Assembly: GCF_000236805.1 (NCBI RefSeq)
Contig: NZ_AGFX01000013.1
Span: 1 to 64,000, forward strand
DNA from: Paenibacillus peoriae KCTC 3763
GTDB taxonomy: Bacteria; Bacillota; Bacilli; Paenibacillales; Paenibacillaceae
Reading direction: 5' to 3'
Length of the DNA: 64,000 nt
Within the stretch, counting starts at the first letter, position 1. Every line of letters starts with the position of its first letter. Shown piece after piece: positions 56,628 through 64,000 of this stretch. Below the pieces are notes generated by a model, which worked only from the letters and a program-made list of their open reading frames with translations, was not told the origin of the DNA and ran no database searches. A program made the translations under genes and the position numbers.

Positions 56628-57601
56628 ACCGGCACCTCCTCCATCCGCAAACATCTGACATAGTGTCCTTGCTCCTTGGCCTGTATTTCAGGATGAGCCT
56701 GGGTGCACTGTTCCTGGGCATAAGGGCAACGGGGATGAAATGGACATCCACTCGGCATCTGCATCATATTAGGAACGGTGCCGGGAATGGAATCCAGCCA
56801 TTCCCTCTGTTCTGTAAGTTTGGGGAGTGATCCTAGCAGCCCGATCGTGTAAGGATGGCCCGGCTTTTCGAACAAATCAAATACGTTTGCTTCCTCGACC
56901 ACTTCACCGGCATACATCACAACCACCCGATCGGCCATTTCCGCGACCACACCTAAATCATGGGTGATCAGAATGATACCTGTGTTCTCTTCCTTGCTTA
57001 GCTTGTGGATTAAATTCAAAATTTGGGCCTGAATCGTAACGTCCAGTGCCGTCGTCGGTTCATCGGCAATCAGCAGTTTCGGACGGCAGGCCAAGGCCAT
57101 TGCGATCATCACCCGCTGACGCATACCACCGGACAACTGATGCGGGAAATAACTCACAACCTTCGCAGCACCAGGTATGCCTACCCTCTCCAGCATTTCA
57201 ATACTTTTCTCCCGCGCCTCCGCTTTACTCAACTTTTGATGCTGCCGAATCACCTCACTGATCTGGTTGCCAATCGTAAATACCGGATTCAGCGAGTTCA
57301 TCGGCTCCTGAAAAATCATGGATATCTCGTTTCCTCGATATTTGCGCATTTCTCCCTTGGACAATTGGAGTAAATCCCGATCTTCCAGCAAAATCTCCCC
57401 GCCCACAACTTTTCCCGGTGCAGCAACTAAGCCCATAATAGACAAGGAGGTTACACTTTTACCGGAACCGGACTCTCCAACAATCGCTAATGTTTCACCC
57501 GGGCTCACAGTGAAGCTGACACCGTTGACCGAGGGAACGATTCCATCCTCCGTTTTAAAGTAGGTTTTCAATTGGTTCACTTCAAGCAGTTTTGTGGACA
57601 T
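56624..57601 (-). CDS. Oligopeptide/dipeptide ABC transporter ATPase (OppD type)
   Basis: 325 residues. Walker A VGESGSGKSVTSLS, signature LSGGMRQRVMIAMALACRP, Walker B LLIADEPTTALD, switch His in ILITHDLG. The C-terminal HPYTIGLLGSLPKL and Cys motif CPFHPRCPYAQEQC are as in OppD/DppD. It is 19 bp downstream of the OppC stop and overlaps the OppF start. Confidence 0.94.
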   Translation of the reverse strand: MSTKLLEVNQLKTYFKTEDGIVPSVNGVSFTVSPGETLAIVGESGSGKSVTSLSIMGLVAAPGKVVGGEILLEDRDLLQLSKGEMRKYRGNEISMIFQEPMNSLNPVFTIGNQISEVIRQHQKLSKAEAREKSIEMLERVGIPGAAKVVSYFPHQLSGGMRQRVMIAMALACRPKLLIADEPTTALDVTIQAQILNLIHKLSKEENTGIILITHDLGVVAEMADRVVVMYAGEVVEEANVFDLFEKPGHPYTIGLLGSLPKLTEQREWLDSIPGTVPNMMQMPSGCPFHPRCPYAQEQCTQAHPEIQAKEQGHYVRCLRMEEVPV

Positions 57602-57620
57602 CTTTTCCGCCCCCCTTCTG

Positions 57621-58550
57621 TTATTCTTTCGCCTTCATATGGGGATCTAACACGTCGCGAAGCCAGTCACCGAGGAAAATGACGCCCAGGACCGTGATGG
57701 TAATCGCCAGACCGGGGAACGTTGCCACCCACCAGCTTGTAGCTACATATTGTCTGCCATCGCTCAGCATACCGCCCCAGGACACGGCCGGTGGCGTGAT
57801 CCCCAATCCGAGAAAACTAAGCGAAGCTTCCATAATAATCGTTGTCGCCACATTCATGCCGGATATCACAATGAACGAAGACAAGACATTGGGTAAAATG
57901 TGCTTCAATAAAATCCTGCTATTTTTGGAGCCAATCGCCTTGGCTGCCTTGACGAAGTCCCGTTCCTTGATACTCAATACCTCGCCCCGGACCACCCTTG
58001 TATAAGCAACCCAATTCGTAACGCCAATAACAAAAATAAGTGTAGTCATGCCAGGCCCTACCACAGCCAAAACGACCAGCATCAGCAGAATGGCCGGAAT
58101 GGCCAAAAAGGCATCGGCAACTCTCATAATCACGGCGTCTACCCATTTGCCATAAAAACCGGCAAGAAGTCCGAGGATCGCGCCAATCGTGCCTGAGACC
58201 AGAACCGCACCGACACCGACGATAAGCGAAACTCTGGCCCCGTATACGATACGGCTCCACATATCCCGCCCCAGGTTATCTGTACCCAGCCAATGCTCTG
58301 GCAATCCACCATCCAGCCACATGGGTGGTTTCAGTCGGTTAAGCGGGTCAATATCCGCAGGATTGTGAGTGGCCAGAAGAGGTGCAAATAGAGCTGTTAA
58401 GCTAACGAGCAGTATCAGTACCGCACCGACCGTTCCGGTTTTACTTCGTAACAGTTGCTTCCACACGCGCCCAGCAGCTGACAGCCGCAGGGGTTGCTTT
58501 TGATCGTCCGGGTCCGAGCCAAGGGCTTGTATAGGATTGATGCCTGCCAC
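57621..58550 (-). CDS. Oligopeptide/dipeptide ABC transporter permease (OppC type)
   Basis: 309 residues, six membrane segments with a cytoplasmic N-terminal stretch of about 35 residues. The EAA loop KERDFVKAAKAIGSKNSRILLKHILPN lies near residue 200. The N-terminal segment LLATHNPADIDPLNRLKPP and LGTDNLGRDMWSRIVYGARVSL is the OppC/DppC signature. It works with OppB as the channel. Confidence 0.93.
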   Translation of the reverse strand: MAGINPIQALGSDPDDQKQPLRLSAAGRVWKQLLRSKTGTVGAVLILLVSLTALFAPLLATHNPADIDPLNRLKPPMWLDGGLPEHWLGTDNLGRDMWSRIVYGARVSLIVGVGAVLVSGTIGAILGLLAGFYGKWVDAVIMRVADAFLAIPAILLMLVVLAVVGPGMTTLIFVIGVTNWVAYTRVVRGEVLSIKERDFVKAAKAIGSKNSRILLKHILPNVLSSFIVISGMNVATTIIMEASLSFLGLGITPPAVSWGGMLSDGRQYVATSWWVATFPGLAITITVLGVIFLGDWLRDVLDPHMKAKE

Positions 58551-58567
58551 ATCTTCTCCTCCTCTCT

Positions 58568-59485
58568 CTAGTTGTATTTAATTCGGGGATCAAGTAGTCG
58601 GTAAACGACATCGGTTAAGATATTGCTAATGACGACAATAAAGGCAATCACAAATACAGCGGCCTGAACAATGGCCATGTCGTGCGTATTCACTGCAACA
58701 ACAAGCAACTGCCCCAAGCCCGGCCATGCAAATACCGTCTCGGTAATGAGTGTTCCGCCGATCAAGCTTGTAAATTGCAAGCTCATGATCGTGACAACCG
58801 GAATTAATCCATTGCGAAAAGCATGTTTTCCGATCACGACGATCTCAAAAATCCCTTTGCTGCGTGCTGTCCGTATATAGTCCTGATTCAAAATGTCGAG
58901 CATACTGGAGCGAATGAGTCGGGTCATTTGTGCAGAAAGACCGACACCCAGTGTAAAGGCTGGTAGAATTAAATACTCGATCCCGCCCCGACCGGACACG
59001 GGAAGCATCCCCAACATGACGGAGAATAACAAAATGAGCATAATCCCCATCCAAAAGTTAGGCATGGCCTTTCCGACGACAGATAAACTGGAAATGATTA
59101 AATCCATAAAGGTATTCCGCTTAACTGCTGAGATGACGCCCAGGGGTACTGCGATGATAACCGCAAAAATCATGGCGGCTACGGCCAATTCAAAGCTGGC
59201 AGGCAGCCGTTCCAGCACTAATGGTAAAGCCGATTCACCATAACGAAACGAGGTGCCAAAATCGCCTTGTAAGGCACTGCCAATAAATTTAATATATTGC
59301 GCATATAATGGCTGATCCAGCCCGAGCGCTTGTGTCAATACTGCACGATCCTCGGCTGTAGCAGTCTCCGGCAGCATTAGGGCTACAGGGTCCCCGGTTA
59401 CCCTCACCAGGATGAATACAATCAGAGAGACAATCAGCAGTACAGGAATCACCTGCAGCAGCGATTTGGCGATATAAGTTTTCAA
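58568..59485 (-). CDS. Oligopeptide/dipeptide ABC transporter permease (OppB type)
   Basis: 305 residues, six membrane segments. N-terminal RVTGDPVALMLPETATAEDRAVLTQALGLDQPL is the OppB/DppB periplasmic loop, and the EAA motif DYIRTARSKGIFEIVVIGKHAFRN is near residue 205. It follows the binding-protein gene across a terminator-like hairpin and lies 17 bp before OppC. Confidence 0.93.
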   Translation of the reverse strand: MKTYIAKSLLQVIPVLLIVSLIVFILVRVTGDPVALMLPETATAEDRAVLTQALGLDQPLYAQYIKFIGSALQGDFGTSFRYGESALPLVLERLPASFELAVAAMIFAVIIAVPLGVISAVKRNTFMDLIISSLSVVGKAMPNFWMGIMLILLFSVMLGMLPVSGRGGIEYLILPAFTLGVGLSAQMTRLIRSSMLDILNQDYIRTARSKGIFEIVVIGKHAFRNGLIPVVTIMSLQFTSLIGGTLITETVFAWPGLGQLLVVAVNTHDMAIVQAAVFVIAFIVVISNILTDVVYRLLDPRIKYN

Positions 59486-59520
59486 TCCGTCACCTCCGTA
59501 ACCAGCAGGCTTTTTTTAAA

Positions 59521-59558
59521 AGGACGGGCAGGAACCTGTATTGAGGTCCCCGCCCGTT
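59521..59558 (-). terminator. Attenuating hairpin between the binding protein and OppB
   Basis: ACGGGCGGGGACCT and AGGTTCCTGCCCGT pair on the minus strand, followed by CCTTTT. Such a leaky terminator would give much more binding protein than permease, usual for ABC importers. Confidence 0.75.
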
Positions 59559-59569
59559 CATTTCTCGTT

Positions 59570-61123
59570 TTATTTTGCAGGTGTAATATCCTCTGCATAG
59601 AACATTTCATCGCTTCTCGGCTGGAAATTCACGCCGTTACCAGTGCCATAAATCCCTTCCATTTGGAACAGATAGACAGCCGGACGATCCTCAGCCAAAA
59701 TCTGTTGCACTTGCTGATACTCTTTTTCACGCGAGGCTGTATCCAGGTTTGTCAGAGCATGCTGCAGCAGCTTCTCTACCTTCGGATTGTTATAATCCGT
59801 TTCGCCTTTAGCCTCTTCCAGCAGGTAGCGATTATAGTTATTGGAAGCGTCGAACAGGGAATTACCAATGCCGATCATAAACATTTCCTTGAAGGATTTG
59901 GAGCTGTAACGCTCACTGAAAGCACTTGGCTCCAGCACGTCCAGCTTTATTTTGAAGCCTTCTTTATCTAACATGGCGGCTACAACCTCGGCGTACTCCT
60001 TGTATATTGAGGATACCGACAAGGTTAATTCCGGGCCTGCGCCGGCATAACCAGCTTGCTTCAGCAGTTCTTTGGCTTTAGCCGGATCATGTAAGGTCTT
60101 CTCATACAGGGAAGGATCGGCACCAAAGTTGCCCGGCGTAACGGAAGTGCGAGTTACGATCCCGGCACCGCCTGCGATGCTGTCCACGATCCCCTTTTTA
60201 TCGATCGCGAGGTCTATCGCCTCTCTCACTTTCGGGTTAGCCGTAATGCTTCCTTGGCTTTGACGTAAAATCAATTGCAGCACTCGCTGAATCGGTGCTT
60301 TGACGATTTTTTTGCCGTCTTCGCCTTGAATACGTGCTACATCGGTGGACGGAATGCCTGAAGCAATGTCAATGGAACCCGCGAGCAGTTCAGATACACG
60401 CGTAGAGGCTTCGGGAATGGAGCGGAAAACAACCTGATCCCATTTCGGCTGGCCTCCAAAATACTTATCGTTTTTAACGAGTACCACCCGGTCATCCTTA
60501 ATCCATTGACTAAATTTATAAGGGCCTGTACCGATTGGATTTTTAAGGAATGCCTCGATCCCGTTTTTCTCAATATACTTGGAGGGTAATATCCCTGCTC
60601 CCATTTTGGATAAACGATTCAGCAGCAGCGGGTCCGGTCCGTCCGTGATGACGTCTGCTGTATGCTCATCTACTACTTTCACTTCTTTAATATTTTTAAA
60701 GTAGGAATTTTGTTTGAGCGTGTTATCCTTTGCCACTCTTTCTATCGTGTACTTCACATCTTCCGCCGTGAATGGATCACCGTTATGGAAGGTAACCCCT
60801 TCGCGCAAGTGAAAACGCCAGGTCGTATCATTTACTTTTTCCCAGGAAGTGGCGAGTCCAGGTACTTTCTTCTGCTGGCTATCATTTTTCAGCAAGTAGT
60901 CAAATACGTTAACCAGAACAGCTTCACTCGCCGTATTGTTATTGTTATGTGGATCAAAGCTCTCAATATCCGTAGCATTCGCGATCGTCAGCACTTTACT
61001 GTCAGTCGGTGTCGATGCTGCACTGTCCTTGCTGCCGCCTGTAGATGGGGCACCGCAGCCTGCCAGAATAATCGCTGCAATCAGTAATGTGATCCCGCTT
61101 GTAAACCACTTGTGTCTGCTCAT
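59570..61123 (-). CDS. Oligopeptide-binding lipoprotein
   Basis: 517 residues from ATG 61123 with GGAG 8 nt upstream. Lipobox ILAGC gives Cys near residue 23. The SBP_bac_5 fold is clear: TDIESFDPHNNNNTASEAVLVN, WRFHLREGVTFHNGDPFTAEDVKYTIER, GTGPYKFSQW, and VREAIDLAIDKKGIV. It captures peptides outside the membrane for the OppB-F channel. The preceding M20 amidohydrolase gene and the following peptidase gene make this a peptide scavenging unit rather than a signalling Opp. Confidence 0.93.
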   Translation of the reverse strand: MSRHKWFTSGITLLIAAIILAGCGAPSTGGSKDSAASTPTDSKVLTIANATDIESFDPHNNNNTASEAVLVNVFDYLLKNDSQQKKVPGLATSWEKVNDTTWRFHLREGVTFHNGDPFTAEDVKYTIERVAKDNTLKQNSYFKNIKEVKVVDEHTADVITDGPDPLLLNRLSKMGAGILPSKYIEKNGIEAFLKNPIGTGPYKFSQWIKDDRVVLVKNDKYFGGQPKWDQVVFRSIPEASTRVSELLAGSIDIASGIPSTDVARIQGEDGKKIVKAPIQRVLQLILRQSQGSITANPKVREAIDLAIDKKGIVDSIAGGAGIVTRTSVTPGNFGADPSLYEKTLHDPAKAKELLKQAGYAGAGPELTLSVSSIYKEYAEVVAAMLDKEGFKIKLDVLEPSAFSERYSSKSFKEMFMIGIGNSLFDASNNYNRYLLEEAKGETDYNNPKVEKLLQHALTNLDTASREKEYQQVQQILAEDRPAVYLFQMEGIYGTGNGVNFQPRSDEMFYAEDITPAK

Positions 61124-61188
61124 TTTGTCCACTCCAGTCCATTAACGTTGTATTTTGCCACACAGCTGCTTCTCTAGCGTCTCAAGCT

Positions 61189-62388
61189 TTATTGCTTCTT
61201 CAAAAAATTCAGCGCTATGGCCGACATCATGGCTACCCCATAAGGCAGTACCGATTCATCCAAATCAAACTTGGGATGGTGCAATGGATAGCTGGTTTCC
61301 TCATCTCCTCTCCCGGACCCCAGCCGGAAGAACACGCCGGGAACCTGCTCACAATAAAAAGCAAAATCCTCCCCGCCTGTTGACGGTTTGATGTAACTCC
61401 ACTCCTTGGAGCCAAACAATAGCTCACTCGTTTCTGTCATCAGGTCGACCATATCCGAATCGTTCTGCACAACCGGGTAGCCAAGCTGATAATTCAATTC
61501 ATATCCGGCCCCAAACGACTCACACACCCCACGAACCACCTGCTCGATCAGTTCAGGCATTCGGCTGCGGAGCTCCGCAGATAGAGTTCGAACGGTGCCG
61601 ATCATTTCTACCTCCGGTGCAATGGCAGCCCCCATGTAGCCGCCACTAATTTTGCCAATGGTAATGACAATGGGCTCAAGCGGATCAACCAGACGGCTTG
61701 GTATATTTTGCAGGGCAGAAATCACCTGCGCGGACACGGCAATCGCGTCAATCCCCTCATGTGGACGGGCGGCATGACCACCTTTGCCTAAAATTTTAAT
61801 TGTTAAGCCATCTGCTGATGCAAAAGCTACCCCTTTGCTGACCCCAAGTGTTCCTGTCCTCAGACCCGGGAACATATGTAGCCCTGCCATGGCATCTACT
61901 TTGGGATTGTCCAGCACACCGTCCTCAATCATAGCCTTGGCTCCGGCCAAACCTTCTTCTGCCGGTTGAAAGACAAATTTGATATTGCCTCGTTCAGGTC
62001 TATCCAAATTAGCCAGTAACTGCGCGGTTCCCATCAGTATCGCAGTATGGGCATCATGTCCGCATAAATGTGCCTTTCCCGGAATCTGCGAACGATAGGG
62101 AGCCGTTTTTTCATCCTGAATCGGTAAAGCATCCATATCTGCCCTGAGACCGATGGTAGGCCCCGGGCTTTTTCCACGCAACAGACCTACAACCCCGGTT
62201 TTACCTACCTGTGTGGTTACCTCCAACCCCAGTCTTTGTAAGTGCTCAGCTACAATACCGGACGTGCGAATCTCTTCATATCCCGTTTCAGGATGGCGAT
62301 GAAAATCTCTTCGCCATGTGATCAATTGCTCTTGAAGCGGTCTTGATAAAGCCAAGAGCTCATGTAAGCTCGTGCATTCACCATTCAT
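61189..62388 (-). CDS. M20 family amidohydrolase
   Basis: 399 residues from ATG 62388 (GGGGACGGTG upstream). Metal site motifs: GLRADMDALPI, LCGHDAHTAILMGTA, FVFQPAEEGLAGAKAMI, and STGGEDFAFYCEQVPGVFFRLG near the C terminus. It is of the hippurate hydrolase/N-acyl-amino-acid amidohydrolase type (AmhX/YxeP). It removes acyl groups from amino acids or short peptides. First enzyme gene after the GntR regulator in the operon. Confidence 0.94.
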   Translation of the reverse strand: MNGECTSLHELLALSRPLQEQLITWRRDFHRHPETGYEEIRTSGIVAEHLQRLGLEVTTQVGKTGVVGLLRGKSPGPTIGLRADMDALPIQDEKTAPYRSQIPGKAHLCGHDAHTAILMGTAQLLANLDRPERGNIKFVFQPAEEGLAGAKAMIEDGVLDNPKVDAMAGLHMFPGLRTGTLGVSKGVAFASADGLTIKILGKGGHAARPHEGIDAIAVSAQVISALQNIPSRLVDPLEPIVITIGKISGGYMGAAIAPEVEMIGTVRTLSAELRSRMPELIEQVVRGVCESFGAGYELNYQLGYPVVQNDSDMVDLMTETSELLFGSKEWSYIKPSTGGEDFAFYCEQVPGVFFRLGSGRGDEETSYPLHHPKFDLDESVLPYGVAMMSAIALNFLKKQ

Positions 62389-62436
62389 GCTTTCACCGTC
62401 CCCGCAAATTGTATTCTTTGTTCTGTAAGACACCGT

Positions 62437-63162
62437 CTAGCCTTTTGCAACCAATCTTGCATAAATGGCATCTGCGGAATGTCCGATATGGCGTCTCATT
62501 ACTTCCCGCGACTTTTCAGCATCCCGTGCCCGAAGTGCACTCAGGATTTCTGTATGGACGTCATAGTTCACCGTCCGGATCTGGCTATCATAGGGCATGA
62601 GATCCAGCGCCGGATTAATTTGGGTCCGAATCTGCCTAACAGCAGCTTCACAAAGTGGGTTGCCCGATGCCTTGGCAATGGCTAAATGAAACTTGACGTC
62701 CAAGGCACGAAACCATTCTCGGGTACAATCCGCTTCAATACTCTGATCCAGATAATGCTGAAGCAAGCCCAGTTCATCCGCGGTGATTCGTGCAGCCGCT
62801 AAAAAAGCAGCCTCAGGCTCCACAATCATCCGATATTCAAAGACCTTCAGCATATGCTCCCAATCTTGTGCGATTTCTGCCCGGGTACGTTTATGAGCAT
62901 TTGCTGTCACTGGAAGAACAAACGTCCCTCCCTTGGCACCTACTCTCTTTTCAATGAGTCCCTTGGACTCCAATTGAGATAGTGCCTCACGAACTGTAAT
63001 TCTGCTGGCATTAAATATCTCTGCAAGTTCCCGCTCTGTTGGCAGCTGTTCCTCGCTAAGCAACTCTTTTAGAATAATAGCCTCTTCCAACTGCTCTCTA
63101 ATAAAATCACTCACTTTTTTAGCTGATACTTTCTCAAAGCGCAGAGGAGATGGGATTATCAT
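62437..63162 (-). CDS. GntR family regulator (FadR subfamily)
   Basis: 241 residues. N-terminal winged helix FIREQLEEAIILKELLSEEQLPTERELAEIFNASRITVREALSQLESKGLIEKRVGAKGGTFV, then the all-helical FCD domain with metal-binding residues (DVKFHLAIAKASGNPL, HTEILSALRARDAEKSREVMRRHI). It is the first gene of the long peptide operon; the M20 gene starts 48 bp later. The effector may be a peptide product or acyl-amino acid (inference). Confidence 0.93.
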   Translation of the reverse strand: MIIPSPLRFEKVSAKKVSDFIREQLEEAIILKELLSEEQLPTERELAEIFNASRITVREALSQLESKGLIEKRVGAKGGTFVLPVTANAHKRTRAEIAQDWEHMLKVFEYRMIVEPEAAFLAAARITADELGLLQHYLDQSIEADCTREWFRALDVKFHLAIAKASGNPLCEAAVRQIRTQINPALDLMPYDSQIRTVNYDVHTEILSALRARDAEKSREVMRRHIGHSADAIYARLVAKG

Positions 63163-63188
63163 ACGAACACTCCGATCACTAAATCTTT

Positions 63189-63202
63189 AAGGTCTAAACC
63201 TT
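63189..63202. promoter_or_regulatory. Probable GntR operator
   Basis: The inverted repeat AAGGTCTAAACCTT lies 27 bp upstream of the gntR start, with further AAGGT on one side (minus strand AAAGGTATAAGGTTTAGACC). It is the best candidate for autoregulation of the peptide operon. Confidence 0.5.
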
Positions 63203-63308
63203 ATACCTTTAAAAGAAACAAAAAAATATAAATCTGTTGTTATCATAATACCTAGTAAACCTATATGCAATACTTTTTTTCTGATATTAATGAATATTCT
63301 TTACACAT

Positions 63309-63344
63309 AAAAAAAGCACGCAGCAGGATATCCTGTGCGCGCTT
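63309..63344 (-). terminator. Terminator of the sspH operon
   Basis: On the minus strand GCGCGCACAGGATATCCTG and its complement form a stable stem followed by seven T, about 10 bp past the small gene. Confidence 0.85.
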
Positions 63345-63353
63345 GGTCATTCT

Positions 63354-63524
63354 CTATTTTTCCTCCAACTCATCCGGTACATCGTATTTATTGATATGTG
63401 AGGTCATCGCAGCAACTGCTTCGCTGGCATCCGTCGTGGCAGGTACTTCCCTCACCACATCATCAGTCTGGTCACGAAAATTCAAACGGTCAGCCTCGAC
63501 TACTTTCTGTTGATTGGGTTTCAT
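63354..63524 (-). CDS. Small protein (56 residues) co-transcribed with sspH
   Basis: ATG 63524 has AAAGGAG 11 nt upstream; stop TAG at 63354. The protein is acidic and hydrophilic: begins MKPNQQKVVEADRLNFRDQT, ends NKYDVPDELEEK. It starts 19 bp after the sspH stop and precedes a clear terminator, so it belongs to the same transcript. No family recognised; a late spore protein is the natural guess from context. Short enough to be missed by many gene finders. Confidence 0.8.
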   Translation of the reverse strand: MKPNQQKVVEADRLNFRDQTDDVVREVPATTDASEAVAAMTSHINKYDVPDELEEK

Positions 63525-63543
63525 TATCTATATCGCTCCTTTC

Positions 63544-63738
63544 TTATTCCAGGGTCTGATCTCGCTCTGTTAAGGTGTACAAAGGTACTTCCCGCTCCTC
63601 CTGCGGATGGTTCAGCGCATAGATGCGTGCCGTCTCACTCTGCTCGTTCACATGCTGAATGTAAATGGGTTGCCCCTCACACAGCACATTCGCCATTATG
63701 GGAGAGGATGCTATTTCCTGTGCTCTTTGAACATTCAT
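63544..63738 (-). CDS. sspH: H-type small acid-soluble spore protein
   Basis: 64 residues. MNVQRAQEIASSPIMANVLCEG matches the SspH family start, and IYIQHVNEQSETARIYALNHPQEEREVPL the conserved middle. It is made in the forespore and packed in the spore core. Strong AAGGGAGG before the ATG. A sigma-G-like promoter lies 38 bp upstream. Confidence 0.95.
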   Translation of the reverse strand: MNVQRAQEIASSPIMANVLCEGQPIYIQHVNEQSETARIYALNHPQEEREVPLYTLTERDQTLE

Positions 63739-63775
63739 TTTAGAAAAACCTCCCTTGCTGAGTAGAGTTCGTCCT

Positions 63776-63805
63776 TACTATGCACGAAGTAAATATTTGT
63801 TATAC
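63776..63805 (-). promoter_or_regulatory. Sigma-G-like promoter of sspH
   Basis: On the minus strand GTATA (63801-63805), an 18-nt spacer and CATAGTA (63776-63782). This fits the forespore sigma-G pattern GHATR-N18-CATNHTA except for one base in the -10. The spacing is exact and B. subtilis sspH is sigma-G-dependent. Confidence 0.75.
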
Positions 63806-63945
63806 ATATATTGATGTCATTATAATGTGTTCGTTCCATTTTTACAGAAAGGATATCATTTGAAAATATAAATATTATTGTTATTATGGATAAGAGATTC
63901 AGTAAAAACTGCGATCTTCGATGAAGCAAAAAGGAGTGATGTTGA

Positions 63946-64000
63946 ATGCTACACATATTAATGGTTAACTTTCCGGCAGAAGGACATGTAAACCCTACGC
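63946..64000 (+). CDS. Macrolide-type glycosyltransferase, N terminus only
   Basis: ATG 63946 with AAAAGGAG upstream; 18 codons are inside the window: MLHILMVNFPAEGHVNPT. This matches the start of MGT/YjiC-type UDP-glycosyltransferases (usually begin with VLMVNFPAEGHVNPTL), which put sugars on macrolides, flavonoids and other small hydrophobic acceptors. TTGAAA near 63858 followed by TATTAT is a weak promoter candidate. The rest lies outside the window. Confidence 0.8.
   Translation, partial: MLHILMVNFPAEGHVNPT

Overview
The window looks like a chromosomal segment of a Paenibacillus of the P. polymyxa type. The evidence is Bacillus-style Shine-Dalgarno sites (AGGAGG), a spore-protein gene (sspH) behind a sigma-G-like promoter, a deoC-cdd-nupC-deoB-deoD-pdp nucleoside operon with a DeoR/SorC regulator, large secreted plant and fungal wall hydrolases, and a big non-ribosomal peptide synthetase (NRPS). 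This taxonomic call is inference from content; no rRNA or other marker is present.

Layout. 1-9981 (-): the first 3327 residues of an NRPS subunit, C-A-T, C-A-T, C-A-T-E. Read by eye, the A-domain signatures give Gln (or Glu), Leu and Leu. This is the module logic of surfactin/lichenysin synthetase subunit A. The gene runs off the left edge, and its epimerisation domain carries a low-complexity insertion. 10.4-13.8 kb (-): sulfate ABC uptake genes (sbp, cysT, cysW; no ATPase gene in the window) behind a promoter, a tandem repeat and a terminator-bearing structured leader. 13.9-17.1 kb: a lipoprotein, a membrane-anchored unknown protein, and a TetR-MFS pair. 17.3-24.1 kb (-): the complete nucleoside salvage operon plus deoR, with recognisable promoter, operator and cre-like site. 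24.3-26.7 kb: an orphan CheW, a slipin-like protein, a palindromic repeat element and an unassigned 219-nt stretch able to fold as a structured RNA. 26.7-29.8 kb (-): a secreted GH81 beta-1,3-glucanase with Fn3 and two CBM56-like modules. 30.3-30.6 kb: a 7-bp tandem repeat and a second copy of the palindromic element.

30.6-43.3 kb: a redox/detoxification island with three HxlR regulators, each divergent from an enzyme gene: an FAD monooxygenase-RibA-RibD operon, a DJ-1/PfpI protein, and an NAD(P)H-dependent reductase. Between them lie a DUF1275 membrane protein, an AlaX-like editing protein, a LigM-like THF-dependent O-demethylase and an HlyD/ABC-2 permease pair without an ATPase. 43.3-46.6 kb: a decayed alkaline-phosphatase-family gene, an alpha/beta hydrolase and an MFS transporter. 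46.7-51.2 kb: a giant secreted pectate lyase/pectin methylesterase fusion with a divergent AraC regulator. 51.4-52.9 kb: a threonine aldolase-like enzyme and a MarR regulator whose promoter carries three copies of one 15-bp motif.

53.0-63.2 kb (-): one long peptide-use operon (gntR, M20 amidohydrolase, oligopeptide-binding protein, OppB, OppC, OppD, OppF, S9 peptidase, unknown protein). It imports peptides and breaks them down, with an internal attenuating terminator after the binding protein. 63.3-63.8 kb (-): sspH plus a 56-residue small gene. At 63946 a macrolide-type glycosyltransferase begins and leaves the window. Gene starts were chosen by Shine-Dalgarno position; several differ from the longest open frame.
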